Under the pieces are notes generated by a model. It was not told the origin of the DNA, made no database searches, and saw nothing but the letters and a program-made list of their open reading frames with translations. Both the position numbers and the translations under genes were made by a program. This document shows positions 46,163-58,093 of a stretch of 64,000 nucleotides of DNA, in pieces; position 1 is the stretch's first letter; every line of letters begins with the position of its first letter. Origin of the DNA: Thunnus maccoyii (taxonomy: Eukaryota > Chordata > Actinopteri > Scombriformes > Scombridae); assembly GCF_910596095.1 (NCBI RefSeq), contig NC_056551.1, positions 13,781,501 through 13,845,500 on the forward strand, read 5' to 3'.

Positions 46163-49100
46163 ATGGTTTCAACAACTGTGACTGCAATGATGGTAGTCAG
46201 CACAGTAGGGTTAGTGACCCATACTGCTATGACAGAGTACATGTGGCTGCTGATTCTTGGCTTCTTCATCGCCTTCATCTTAGCCTTTTCTGTGGGTGCC
46301 AATGACGTTGCTAATTCATTTGGCACAGCTGTGGGCTCTGGGGTGGTCACCTTGCGACAGGCTTGCGTTCTGGCCACAATATTTGAAACTCTGGGCTCTG
46401 TGCTCCTTGGGGCCAAAGTGAGCGAAACCATCCGCAAGGGTATCATCGACGTGGGCATGTACAATGGCTCTGAGCATGTGTTGATGGCTGGATCCATCAG
46501 TGCTATGTTTGGTGAGTATCTGCAGCTTATCTTGCATGTAATTAAACCTGCAGTCATTGAACCCTGCGAACAGAGATCAGTGGCACATAGAGCTTGGCAC
46601 TGTTTGGTTTTTACAACTATGAAATACAAATGTCAAACAAACAGCTGTAAATAATTGTAAATTATTGAATAGTTTTTACAAGTTTTTGTTTTTAAGCTGT
46701 AACTGCAAGTTGTCTGAAAAGGTATGTTGAAGGCTAAAATGAGGTCAGCATGTCACATCTAATGTGATCAATTTATTCTCGTTAGGTTCTGCTGTGTGGC
46801 AGCTGGCCGCCTCATTTCTTAAGCTTCCCATCTCTGGAACACACTGCATTGTTGGTGCTACTATTGGCTTCTCGCTGGTTGCCAGAGGCCAGCAGGGAGT
46901 CAAGTGGCTTGAACTCCTTCGTATTGGTAAGTCAGACATTCTAATCAGCTGACCTAGAAATCTCGTCAATGTTTGAATTGCATCACAGATTATATTTGGC
47001 AGGATGTGACAGGTAGACCATAATACAGTGTGACCATAATACATTAGCTGGTGCTTTGTCTGTGTGGTGGACCTTCAATATCTAGGTCAACAATCCAGGT
47101 TGAGAGCTAAATTTGATGTGATATGTTTCAATAGTGATGTTGTGTCTTTTATTTATATGACAGAACGTTTGATGAGCACTCAAGTCCTAGAACATGAAGC
47201 AATACAGGAATATACAATAGCAGGCTTAATTACACAACTTGTTTCTCACATTTGTTGCATTAGATGGTTTTCCGTTCTATGTTCATATACAGAAAGCCTG
47301 AACTTGATGTTAAGCAGACTGTTTGCCCCTTTTTTTCTTTTCTTTTTTTTTTCTTTTTTAGTAAAATAAGTCATTCAGTCATGAAATTTTATAACAAGGT
47401 CATGGTAAGAACCCTTATTGATTGAAAGGTTGAAATTAAAGTATAAAAAGATCAACCTTCCCTTTTCTATGGGACAAATAGCAATGTTGCAAAATATTGT
47501 CCACTTTACCAGGGAACTGGTTGTTACCACTTTTATAGTTATAACTGACAAGTAGCATAACATAGGCTGAGAGGGAGTTTCCTGTTTGAATCTCACATGT
47601 ACTGATTGTGGTATTGCCTTTCCTAGAAAACAGATATTGTTTAGTTTGAGGTTTAACACGGAAGTTTTTCTTTGTTGTTGTGGTGTAACTGTCCTTTTTT
47701 ATTTTTTATTTTATCTTGCAGTTGGTTCCTGGTTCCTGAGTCCCCTTCTGTCTGGTATAATGTCCGGCATTGTTTTCTACTTTGTGCGCATGTTCATCTT
47801 ACACAAGGTAAGCTGGCTGTCAAATTGTTTGTAGCATGTGTAGTGAGAAAAGAACTTGTGATGCGTTTAGGTCAGTTTCAACACTGTACTAGTACCATGC
47901 TCAAAATAAAAATGAGGAAGTGTTGTTACATGAATAACACCACTGTTCTCTGAAACAGTCCTTATCTGCATCATATGGCAAGGTTCAAGTTACCCCTGTG
48001 CCCTTTTTTTATACCAGCAACTGTAACCTGACAACAAAATGGGGCAGTTTTGTTCATATAGTGATATAGTGGATTTCTGACTGCTGTGTTTTGTTCCTGT
48101 AGAAAGACCCTGTGCCTAATGGATTGAGGGCCCTGCCTGTCTTCTATGCCATAACCATGGGAATCAACCTGTTCTCCATCATGTTCACTGGCGCTCCGAG
48201 TGAGTATCATTGTTTCAGTCATTTTGCTCTGCATGCCTGCCCACAGCCACAGCTTAAAATAAACTGCTCCCTCAGACAGCCGGATGCCCACATGTATTCC
48301 AGACTGTGTTTACCATTTTCACAGAAGCTGTGTTTATTTTAACATGTTTTCTGGGCCTCTCTTGCTTGTGGTTCTATGTGGGTCATAGCTGGACTAAAAT
48401 TTTTAGAGCAGAGCACAACAGGGAGATGATTTCACTTAACTCTTGACGTCACTGTCTATGGCCTTCAGACATGGAGGAGGAAAAGAGAAGTAAAGAGGGA
48501 GTTCAAATTTGTCATAATTGTCCTGTGCCACTAGTCGTATTTCTGCTCAGAAATTGTATAGTGAATACTTGTTGGCTTTTTTGTCTTCAAGAAACTCTTT
48601 ATTAAATGAGCAACTTTTGCTCCTTTTGTTCTCTTCTCTCTACAGGGCCTAACAGTTCAGCTGGCCTGGGCCATTAAATGGCGGCTACAGGCCAGAGTAT
48701 GACCAGATAGAGTGCGCTGATGCGTACATGCACATCAGCGCACTCAGAGAAGAGATCACTTGCGGTTCCAGCATAGCCCATAACCCTGCTTAGTCAGGCA
48801 CATTCTGTACAGTTGTGTGAAGTCCCTCACACCTCAACGCACTGTACATGGGGACCTGTACTTGGGTGCCTCCATATTAAAACAAAAAAAAGGTGTGATA
48901 TTGCATTTTAGACACCTTAACAAAAACCCACTCCATCTCCTATGAAATTGTCACCACACACAGGCTCATTGTTAAAGCCTCAAGGTTGCCGTGTGGCCAG
49001 TTTAACATCAGGATAATCCTCATAGATTTGTGCATGATTAGTTGCCAAAGACTATTTTGTCAAGTCACACATCCCCTGCTCATTTCAGGTCCAGCTTTAG

Positions 49101-52100
49101 ATGGCATACTACACTGGCACAAAACAATAGCTCAACATTGCCGATTTATGCACTCTAATACAGCAGCAGTATCTGCAGTCAACTGAGTACAGTATGTTTG
49201 GTTTCCTGAGATAGTACTTGGTGTTCCCCTGATCTAGATCCTAGCACAGTAGTGTGATTGGACACCAGGCATCCCACAGCACATTCCTATACTTAATATA
49301 TATATACCAGTGCCAGAGACTTCAAGTCAGCATGCACAAAAATGATTGCCGTTCAGGGCAAAGAATTTGAGGGTCAGCTGTCGATCCTTTACAGATGAGG
49401 CTTGGTGTGACTTGGGTTCTTCACGCCTTATAAATCACTCAACCGCTGTCACTCCACTGCAGCCCCAATGAATGTAAAGTTAAAATCTACACAGAGACAG
49501 AATTATGATTCCTACTCACTTAAAATGTCCCACAAGTGTTTGTCAACTGGATTTAAGTTACATCCATATAAAGTCACTGTCAGTGCTTTTAGGCATCTCA
49601 GATACAAGGAACAGTTCCCTACATCTGCTGAATTCTGTCCATATTGCAAAGTTGCTTTACTTTATTTAACTTTTAGGTAAGGCTATGCTTCCAGTCTTCA
49701 GAGACATGTCACAGAGCCTGTTTCATATGCAGGTCTTTTTTGCATACCAGTCTATGTTTCAAAGTGCTGAGTGTCATAGTTACAGTACATTTTTGACCCC
49801 TCACACCAGCCTCAATTGATGAACTTCAATGCGTTTAGCTGGATGCCAATTTTCTGCCTGGGTTACCCTCTGAAAAACAAACACCCAGTGGCGTTGGTTG
49901 CTCTGGGGACACCAAACAGTCAGCAACATAAAACCGATGCTCACGTCATGGTATACATGACTTATTTTAACCTGAGCTATGGTCCTGAATCCAAATCTTA
50001 AGTGTACTCAGAGGTTGCTGTTGTTGACTGGTACCATGGATAGATACTCTTTGTGAGGAGTGGATGTTGAGCTTACAGACCCCTTTAGTGCTGATACTTA
50101 ATGCTATTGTCACGTAATACTCTTGGTAAGTGTTATGCTGGGTTGTAGACAAAAGTGAGGACAGATAACCAAAGGTTCCTTGCCAAGTGAGTCATAAACA
50201 ACCACTGTAACATTCAACATTGTAATTGAGGTTGGTGGTGAGCTGCATGTATAGTAATGGAAAAAGAACAACAAACCATGTTATTGTGTTATGTAGACCA
50301 TGGGATGCAGAGGTTTTGGGGAGGGGTTTGGAACGCAGCCGTGGTTAAATTCCATTTCCTGTGCAGTCCCATTCATCCCACTGCATGGCTGTGGTATAAA
50401 CTCACCCCTTTGTGTGGGAGTATTTATCGGACAGCTAGACCGAAGCTAGTGTTGTTTTTTAATCCTTTCTTTTTATTTCGTAGGAAGTTGCTCACGAATG
50501 AGTCACGGTGACAAAGACTGTCCATGTGAATGCTGTCAGGCCCCTTTTCTTTGTCATTTTAGGATTGTTTTTTGTCCCCCTTTTTTTTTTTTTTCTTTTT
50601 CCTAAATTTACTGGAATTACTGCCCTGTAATGTCTAGCTGAACCACACCTGTTTCTCGATGTCTAGCTACATGTGAGCTGATGCACTCCAGTGAAGGACA
50701 GGGAGGCTCAGCTGTTACAGTCACCTTCTGGTTTTTCCTCTTATGTCTCTCCGTTCTGAAGGGAGTGAGCTTCCATTGCGTAACTAAATAAACATCAGTT
50801 AGGTGCTCTGCAGTCTCATGCTGCAGCGTGACTCAGTGGAGAGAGTGCACTGTGGACTCTGCCTTCAAATGAACACAGCGACCGAGACACTTATCGCTTA
50901 GCCTTGGCCCTCAATTTCCTTTTGTTTATCTTAAACTTCCCAAACAGTCCAAAGCTAGTGGAAGTGTGTATGTTAATTATGCATGGCCAAGGTCACCTCG
51001 CCAGAAGTATTGTTGGAATTTTCAGCGGCTCTTGTTTTTGTTTTCTCTTAACCACACTGCTGACTTGCATCCTCTCTGTAAGACAAAGATGACTGCTTCC
51101 AAAGGGAAATTTATGTCGTTGCTTTCTGCCCGCACACACTGCATTACGTCTACCTCCGCTGCACCAGCTTTGCTGCAGTCTTGGCAGAAGGGTGCCCTTA
51201 TTGCTACAGCAAACAGCCTCACTGAATGACTCCCCTTTCTTTCCCCTTTTCTCCCTAAGTAATGTCGCCTTTTAAGGAACTCTTTGTCCATGTGCAGTTG
51301 TTAGCTGGGCGCTTGGGGGTCATGGTGACATCTTTGCTCTTTCACCTTTAGGTGTTACATAACTGTTCACATGTAGGGGGGTACACATGCTTTCCATATT
51401 TAACTAGGACGTGGCACAATGAAGCAATGCATTTACGCTTGTAATCTTCACAACTAGAGCCAAAAAATGGCACATATGACCAGATGTCTTTGAAGTTATT
51501 TCTATTGCCCTGAAGTTAATTTTCATTCATTGGGGCCATACATATTTTAAATGAAAGTACAAGTACCTCCTGAAATTTAATTATCCTGGTATGACCTCAT
51601 TTTGACTTGTAAATACTATCTCTCACTACATTTAAATAGCTTCACAAAAACTCTCAATTGTACTTTTTGGTATTTCAGTCTATGCAATGTAACTTTCTGT
51701 GTTGTCCACTGAAGAAGATGGCACCCGCTGCCTTGTTTTTTAAAAACTGCCTTTCTCTATTTGCCTTTGTCTGATTTCTGCCTGTGGTACCTGGCGGTCC
51801 TTCAGTGCTGGGATTTGACAAGATCCCTTGGTGGGGCATCCTGCTCATCTCGTTGGGCTTCTCTGTGTTGACTGCCATCGTGGTCTGGTTTATTGTCTGC
51901 CCACGGCTCAAGAAGAAGATTGAACGTAAGTCACATTATGTTTTTGATTTAGGCAACCTGACAAATCAGTTTTCAAATCCGTGTCAACTGTTTAAGCTGA
52001 CCATTGAGATGGTGGTTTCCTCACTTAAGCCACTGGACAAGTGAGAGATTTTTGCATTGCACATGTAACCTCAGCCTATTCATACTAAGGGCTCATATTA

Positions 52101-55100
52101 ATCCCGTAAATGGAGCTTAGGGATAGTGTTATAATGGAGTCACACTAATGAAAATCATAAGAAAATATTGTCACCACTTTTGTTCTATAATCCTGGATTA
52201 AAGTAAAAAAAAAACAAACAACTACAATATGTTCATGAATACAGTACAGTGCTTTTATATTCAATGGTCTTTCCTAAAAGGTTTAGTCTTGCCTTCTTTG
52301 TTAGTACATTAACAATCTATATGGGCAGATGACAGAATTGCTATATCTAACACTAGCTAGTGCACAAATGTAGTTCATTTGTGTTTAATGGTACAGTTCC
52401 AGGTAACCTTAAAAATTCAAAAATTTATCTTTTTAGCTTTCTCTACTTCTAGCAATGTTGATAAACCTGGTAATTGTCTGCGAGGTACATCTGACTGCCT
52501 GGCTGCAAGGATATTTTACGTATTCTTTGAGTGATACTGACCTTAACTGTCCAGTGGAATCTCTTACAGTAACCGAGAGACAGCAGGCTCTCCTGACCAA
52601 GCATGATCTGTTTAGATCACCACCCACCCACCAGACAAGCAGCCTAATTGGGTCATAGTGATCCACTAATTGGTCTTTACCTCCTTGACTAAAATAAGCA
52701 TAGGTTGCCTTAAGTGGTTGACATGGCATTTGCGGTGCATGTGTGGGGAAGAAGGCGGTGGTGACAGATTACTTCAGCTCTGGCCATGACTAGTTTGGAT
52801 GATGCAATGTGGCCAACTGGCTGGAACACCCTTTGGATTATCACATAGAAAATATTGGCATTGAGTATCTGATTCACTTTAAAACCACAAACAAATGTCA
52901 TGTGAGCCACATGCAGCGTTGAGTCTTATCGTCTTTCATAAGTTAAGCCGCTAGCGGTAGTGTAAATATGTTCCTTAAGGTGATAATCCATTTATCTCAT
53001 CCTGTGAACACGGGTTTGCTTTTGAACAGAGGTAACGTTGCATCTCCAGGACAAAGGTTTTTTTGACACTGGTTATGCAATTCTTGACTCCCTACAGCTT
53101 AGGTTAAAAGGAAACACATGTCCTGTGCTAGTATTTCTCTGCTGAACTGTGTATATGTTTGGACATGACCCAAGCAATATCTCACTCCAACTCCTCCCCT
53201 ACTAGGAGATATGAAGTCTTCCAGCCCCTCTGAGAGCCCCCTGATGGAGAAGAGGGAACTGAGAGAGGTCCACTGTCCAATCCTGAAACAGACTGCCAAG
53301 GAAACGTCTACGCCTACCACCCCAGCTGTCAATCAAAACCCCCCTGCACAGCCCCAGGCTGCCCCTGAGGAGCGCAGGGTGGCGTTCGACATTGGAGATT
53401 CTGACGACGGAGAAACTAATAAGGAACGCAAGGTGGCGTTTGACATTGGAGATTCTGATGACACGGACTACAACAATGCAAATGGTTGTAAGTATGACAA
53501 GAGACAGTACATTTATATGTATTTAAAATGATGTACTGACAGCTAAATGGTTTTGATGCAAACAGTTCAATATCCACCTTGCACTACAAACGGCCAGACA
53601 GAGGTTATTGTTATTTTCCAATTTAACTCTTCTGCTGCAAAGATAATTATAAAATAACACTTTTTGATCACAACTGTAGATTTACAAAATTTGATTAATC
53701 TGTTACCCCTTTCTGCAGTGCCCAAACAGATTCAATCAAACAATCAGCACAGCAACGGCTCCACAAATACTCCCAATCAGGTCCAGTTCAACAGGCCAGC
53801 ACAGATTCCCAGTAACGGTTACAGCCAGTACCACACTGTCCACAAGGACTCTGGCCTCTACAAGGACCTACTGCACAAGCTCCACCTGGCCAAGGTTGGT
53901 GACTGCATGGGTGAGGCGAGTGACCGACCTATCCGACGCAACAACAGCTACACCTCCTACACCATGGCCATCATCGGCATGCACGGAGACTTCAAACATA
54001 AAGAAGGGGAGTTCCGAGCCAGCGAAGATAGTGACAAGGCCCCTGGGTCAGGTGGTCAGGAAAGGAAGCGTGTGCGTATGGACAGTTACACCAGCTACTG
54101 CAATGCTGTGGCAGAGCACACAACTCCTGAAGGATTGGGAGAGGGCGATGTCGCACTAGAAATAGGGAAGGAGGATGCAGGTAGCAGCCAAAGCTCTCTG
54201 GATGATGATGGGCCTGAAGCCGACAAGCCAGAAGTCTCAACTCTCTTCCAGTTCCTCCAAATTCTCACCGCCTGCTTCGGATCCTTCGCCCATGGAGGAA
54301 ACGACGTTAGGTATGCGCACTCCTTCCTGAAGGTCATGTTATTATCAGTCAACAGGCTGATAGGATGACACTATTATTCCGTGTTGTGGCTGACATCTTT
54401 ACTTATCACAGTTCAACTCAATGTCAGTATCTTTGGCCACTATTTAAATAACCAAATTTTTTCCTCTGCAGTAATGCCATTGGACCATTGGTAGCTCTGT
54501 GGCTCGTTTACACAACCAACAGTGTGTCTTCAAATGAACCCACACCCATTTGGCTGCTGCTATATGGAGGTGTGGGCATCTGTGCTGGTCTCTGGGTGTG
54601 GGGTCGCCGAGTGATCCAGACTATGGGCAGGGACCTTACCCCCATCACCCCCTCAAGGTACAGATTCTAGTCAGAAAACCACATCCTCCTCAGACATGAC
54701 CAGTCCTTGAATGTAGCAGGCATACTCGTATACTCCTGAGACACATGAGTGTTGTTTTTGTTTCCCTGCAGTGGTTTCAGCATTGAACTGGCCTCAGCCC
54801 TAACTGTCGTGGTTGCCTCTAACATTGGCCTGCCTGTCTCCACCACCCACTGCAAGGTAAGCTAATACTGTGGTCTGGAAACTAGAGTGAGACACAGGGG
54901 AAGAGATTATTTAGTGTGAGGGAGGTTACAGTAAACAGGAACCCAGTCTAGTAGATGATCCAAATGTGGAGCAAGTTTCTTAATGAGATATTACATTTTT
55001 AGAAATGCAGACGGGTAATATAAAGTCACATTTAAGGGATAATGATAATGGGACTTATGTAACAACTGCTGTGTGTTTCCAGGTGGGCTCTGTGGTGGCA

Positions 55101-55238
55101 GTAGGATGGCTGCGCTCCAGGAAAGCAGTAGACTGGCGTCTGTTTAGAAACATCTTCATGGCATGGTTTGTGACTGTGCCCATCTCTGGTCTGATCAGTG
55201 CTGCCATCATGGCCATCTTCATCTATGGCATCCTGTGA
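46163..55238 (+). CDS. slc20a1: Sodium-dependent phosphate cotransporter PiT-1 (SLC20A1), complete, ten coding exons
   Basis: Coding exons are 46163-46511, 46786-46926, 47722-47807, 48103-48199, 51806-51925, 53206-53487, 53719-54310, 54472-54657, 54772-54856 and 55083-55238. All are in phase with GT-AG borders, giving 697 residues (mammalian about 679). The two PiT signature repeats are present: [11 protein letters not shown] (residues 45-55) and GGNDVSNAIGP (from 551). SGTHC and STTHC motifs lie in the matching halves, as expected for the inverted two-fold repeat of this family. Transmembrane blocks flank a long cytosolic loop containing [22 protein letters not shown] and [13 protein letters not shown]. 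PiT-1 imports phosphate with sodium at the plasma membrane. The loop has a duplicated [13 protein letters not shown] segment that is single and diverged in mammals. The start follows tacaatcATGG, and the N-terminus is hydrophobic as in orthologues. Confidence 0.97.
48200..51805. other. slc20a1 intron, 3.6 kb, contains one strong hairpin
   Basis: This intron follows the exon ending FTGAP and precedes the exon starting MLGFDK. Apart from the inverted repeat at 48,710-48,745 and a T-rich tract at 50,579-50,600, I see no gene or clear transposon. Open frames at 50,257-50,511 and 50,966-51,229 lack motifs and conserved borders. Confidence 0.6.
48710..48745. repeat. Perfect 13-bp inverted repeat with 10-nt loop
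   Basis: gagtgcgctgatg (48,710-48,722) is the exact inverted complement of catcagcgcactc (48,733-48,745). The two are separated by cgtacatgca, which together with flanking bases is itself nearly palindromic. The stem is GC-rich and would fold stably in RNA or as a DNA cruciform. It is too short to be a canonical microRNA precursor on its own. Confidence 0.9.
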
Positions 55239-56804
55239 GCCTTCGGCTGCGCCCCAAGCAGGGGAGGAAAAAGAAGCCGCTCCAGTGCGCACCAGAAGAG
55301 GAGTAAAGTTGGGAGGCCAAAATATATCGCTTACCTCAAGCCAACAACTTTGGAAGAAAAAGGAAAAAAAAATGAAATGTTTTGGAAGGACTTGTGATAT
55401 GGGCCTGTGGTTCTTGGCTGCATCATTTTCAACCTAGAATTTGCTGTTTATTCCATTTGGGCCACATAACTTCCAGTGGGTAGATTGCATTTCTTTGTTC
55501 TGACTTGCTTTTTCATATCTCATTCTGTAAAGAGTATCTAAAAGCATCAACTGATTTTCTTTTTCTAATACTCATTCTTCCATTTTTTTTTTTTTACTTT
55601 GCAATTATGTATATACCACCATGCTGTTTTAATTTTGTTTTACAAGTTAGAAAGAAAAGAACAATTAAAATGCAGTATTAGCCTTTTCCAGATGTAACTC
55701 TCAAGTCATATCACATGCTGAAGGTAACATAGCTGCAACAGCAGTATTTTAGGTGCAAAAAAACAAGGTTATTGGTGTGTATGTGTGTGATTTTCCCCCC
55801 CCACCCCCCCCCCCCCCCCAATCCAAGTTTTTATTAATGAACTAACATTTAGCATCTGGCTTCTTAAATCTGCTAAACCGGGACATTTGTTTCCCTCCTC
55901 TGATATAGAACAAAATTGACAAGTGAAGAAAACGTAGGGAGGTTTGTGACTGTTTTCTACTAAACCCACAAATTATCTGATCACATTCACAGCCCTGCAA
56001 AGTAACTTACAAGGATAGAAGCACTAATTCTATACACTGGATGACCACCTGCAGATTAATGTCAAATACTGTACCAAAAGCATAAAGTCAGCACACTTGT
56101 GGCAGGAAATGCCAAAGTCCTCCTCGTTAAAGTCAACGGATTATCTGTCCACTATCCCGTTCTTTCATCTGAATCTCGTGAGGCCCTACATTCTTTATCA
56201 GTGCAGAAGTTAACTGCCTGAAATAACTTTTGTTACTTGAATTTGAGAACTGTAACAACAGAATGTTGATTAATGCAAAAATGTGCTCAAGACCTTAAGT
56301 CTCCTGTTAAAACTTGATTGCATCATCCATGATGGTTAAATGCTTTAGTCCTGCTTCAGCCTTGTTTTTCTAGTTCACCTTGTATCAACTAGTGTGTTTT
56401 TTTTTTTTTTTTTTTTTCTTCTTCTTGTCTGTGGAATTTGCACCTGCCTAGACAATTGGGTTGCTTTTGTTCCCCCACCCCCCCTTTCTCCGTCAGCCTG
56501 AGAAGCTGAATAAGGTTGTAAGTGAGGAGGAGCAGGAACCTAAACCTGGAAGTTATCTAACCGGATGGTTTGGTGTTGAGCTGATCTGGTCTCTTTGTTT
56601 GAATGAGGGCAGACATACGTTGCATCCCACCGGTGTGTGGTCATTTGGTTGCAGTACTACATTTCAGACTTGTAGATGCTGTAGTTGCCTTAACTGTTTT
56701 ATTTTCCCTTAGGTACCAAAGAAGATTTTTTTGTTTTGTTTTTTTTAATGCACATCAACATAATCCAGTCCACACTGATGGATGAAAAACAAATGAAAAA
56801 TAAA
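55239..56804 (+). other. slc20a1: slc20a1 3'UTR with polyadenylation signals
   Basis: The region follows the stop codon and has no conserved coding frame. ATTAAA at about 55,664 is a weak early signal, and AATAAA at 56,799-56,804 is the strong late one, for a 3'UTR of about 1.57 kb. It contains a C-rich tract (55,795-55,819) and a T tract (56,397-56,417). The open frame at 56,461-56,712 has no recognisable motif. Confidence 0.55.
55795..55819. repeat. C-rich homopolymer tract in the slc20a1 3'UTR
   Basis: An almost pure cytosine run is broken only by a single A. In the transcript it would be a poly-C stretch, a known type of binding site for PCBP/hnRNP K proteins. That role is inference. Confidence 0.9.
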
Positions 56805-57007
56805 AATGGGAAAATACTGGAGTTTTGTCACTCATTTGTAACAGAGGGAAATGTTATACACAATAATCACATATACAGTTTTGTTTTAATCATGAGTCAA
56901 AGTCCCAAAGAGCAGTTCTGAAACACATTAATCTTGTACACCAACATGATATATAACATGAAACAAAAGAGGACACTTGGGTTACACATATAAGTGGAAT
57001 AGTTCCC

Positions 57008-57013
57008 TTTTTA
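57008..57013 (-). terminator. Candidate polyadenylation signal for the acidic secreted gene
   Basis: Plus-strand TTTATT reads AATAAA on the minus strand. It is the first such hexamer I find downstream of the stop at 58,094 and would give a 3'UTR of about 1.1 kb. It lies only about 200 nt from the slc20a1 signal at 56,799 on the other strand, so the two genes converge tail to tail. Confidence 0.45.
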
Positions 57014-58093
57014 TTGACAGTAAGCTCAGTGCAGCTCAGGCACCGGGTGATGAGCGAGCGTTGGGATCCGCGTACAGCTGCTGTGCTTTCTCACTCCAGT
57101 ACATCTGTGATGCAGGGACAAAGACAGGATTCCTTTACGCTAGCTTTACATTGCAAACACCACAATTCAGTAGTTTTCCAGGCCTCTCGAAGCGACTGTA
57201 TGAATCACGTCTCCTAGGCTTTTCTGATATATGACTCACTCCTCCTGCGCAGGTACTGATGAATGATGACTGCGCCAGTGTTTCAGTTCACTGCTGTAAA
57301 GCAGAGTGAGGCCTACTCTATCCCTAGAGGATTAGGATTTACTACTACAGGTTGAATTTTCCCTTTTTAAACTAGTACATTAAGGTTTTCCAACTATAGA
57401 GAATCATAATCTGTCACTGCATCAACAACCTTGCCACAGGATCAATTTAAAGATAATCCCTTTCTGCATCTTTTAGGGCAGGAACAGTGCATCCTTGGTC
57501 CCAAAATAACCAGAAGCAGATGATACAGTATAAATCAAGTACTATAAGCACCAGGGGACAGAGATCTCAGAGTGCCCTGGATTTTTGTCCTAGATTTGCT
57601 CACATACAACGAGGACTGTGTTCAAATAAACAATCCTAGCAGCTTATTTTTGAGGTCAAGTAGTAAACTTGAGATTTTGTCATTTCTGTGGTGACTGGAA
57701 TATTTCTCCAGAGCGATTTGTTTTGACTGCTGTTTAAATTAAGCCTGAAAAACATCACATCAAGATAGTTTTTTTTTTTTTTTTAACAAGCTGCTTGGTT
57801 GTAAAATTGTAATTGCCCTTGAGACATTTAACTGTTGTGTTCTAAACCCAGCCCATAAAGGTTTTTTGAAACTATTTAAAACTAACTGAGACCAGCTCTG
57901 ACTGGCTCTTGTTTTTCACTATCTGGTTCATTACACAACCTACAATTTAACTTTCACCGGCCTCGCTCAAAACAGTACACCACACATCTTGCCTGAGCAG
58001 GTAGTGTGAGTTGGCCTGAAAAAATGTTAAGAGCTCAAATCATTTGGTAATACTGCACACTAGTAAACAGATGTACAGATATTTGACTGTGTG

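Noticed and set aside
48710-48745. Calling the slc20a1 intron hairpin a microRNA
   Set aside because: The 13-bp stem does not extend outward; canonical precursors need a stem of roughly 30 bp.
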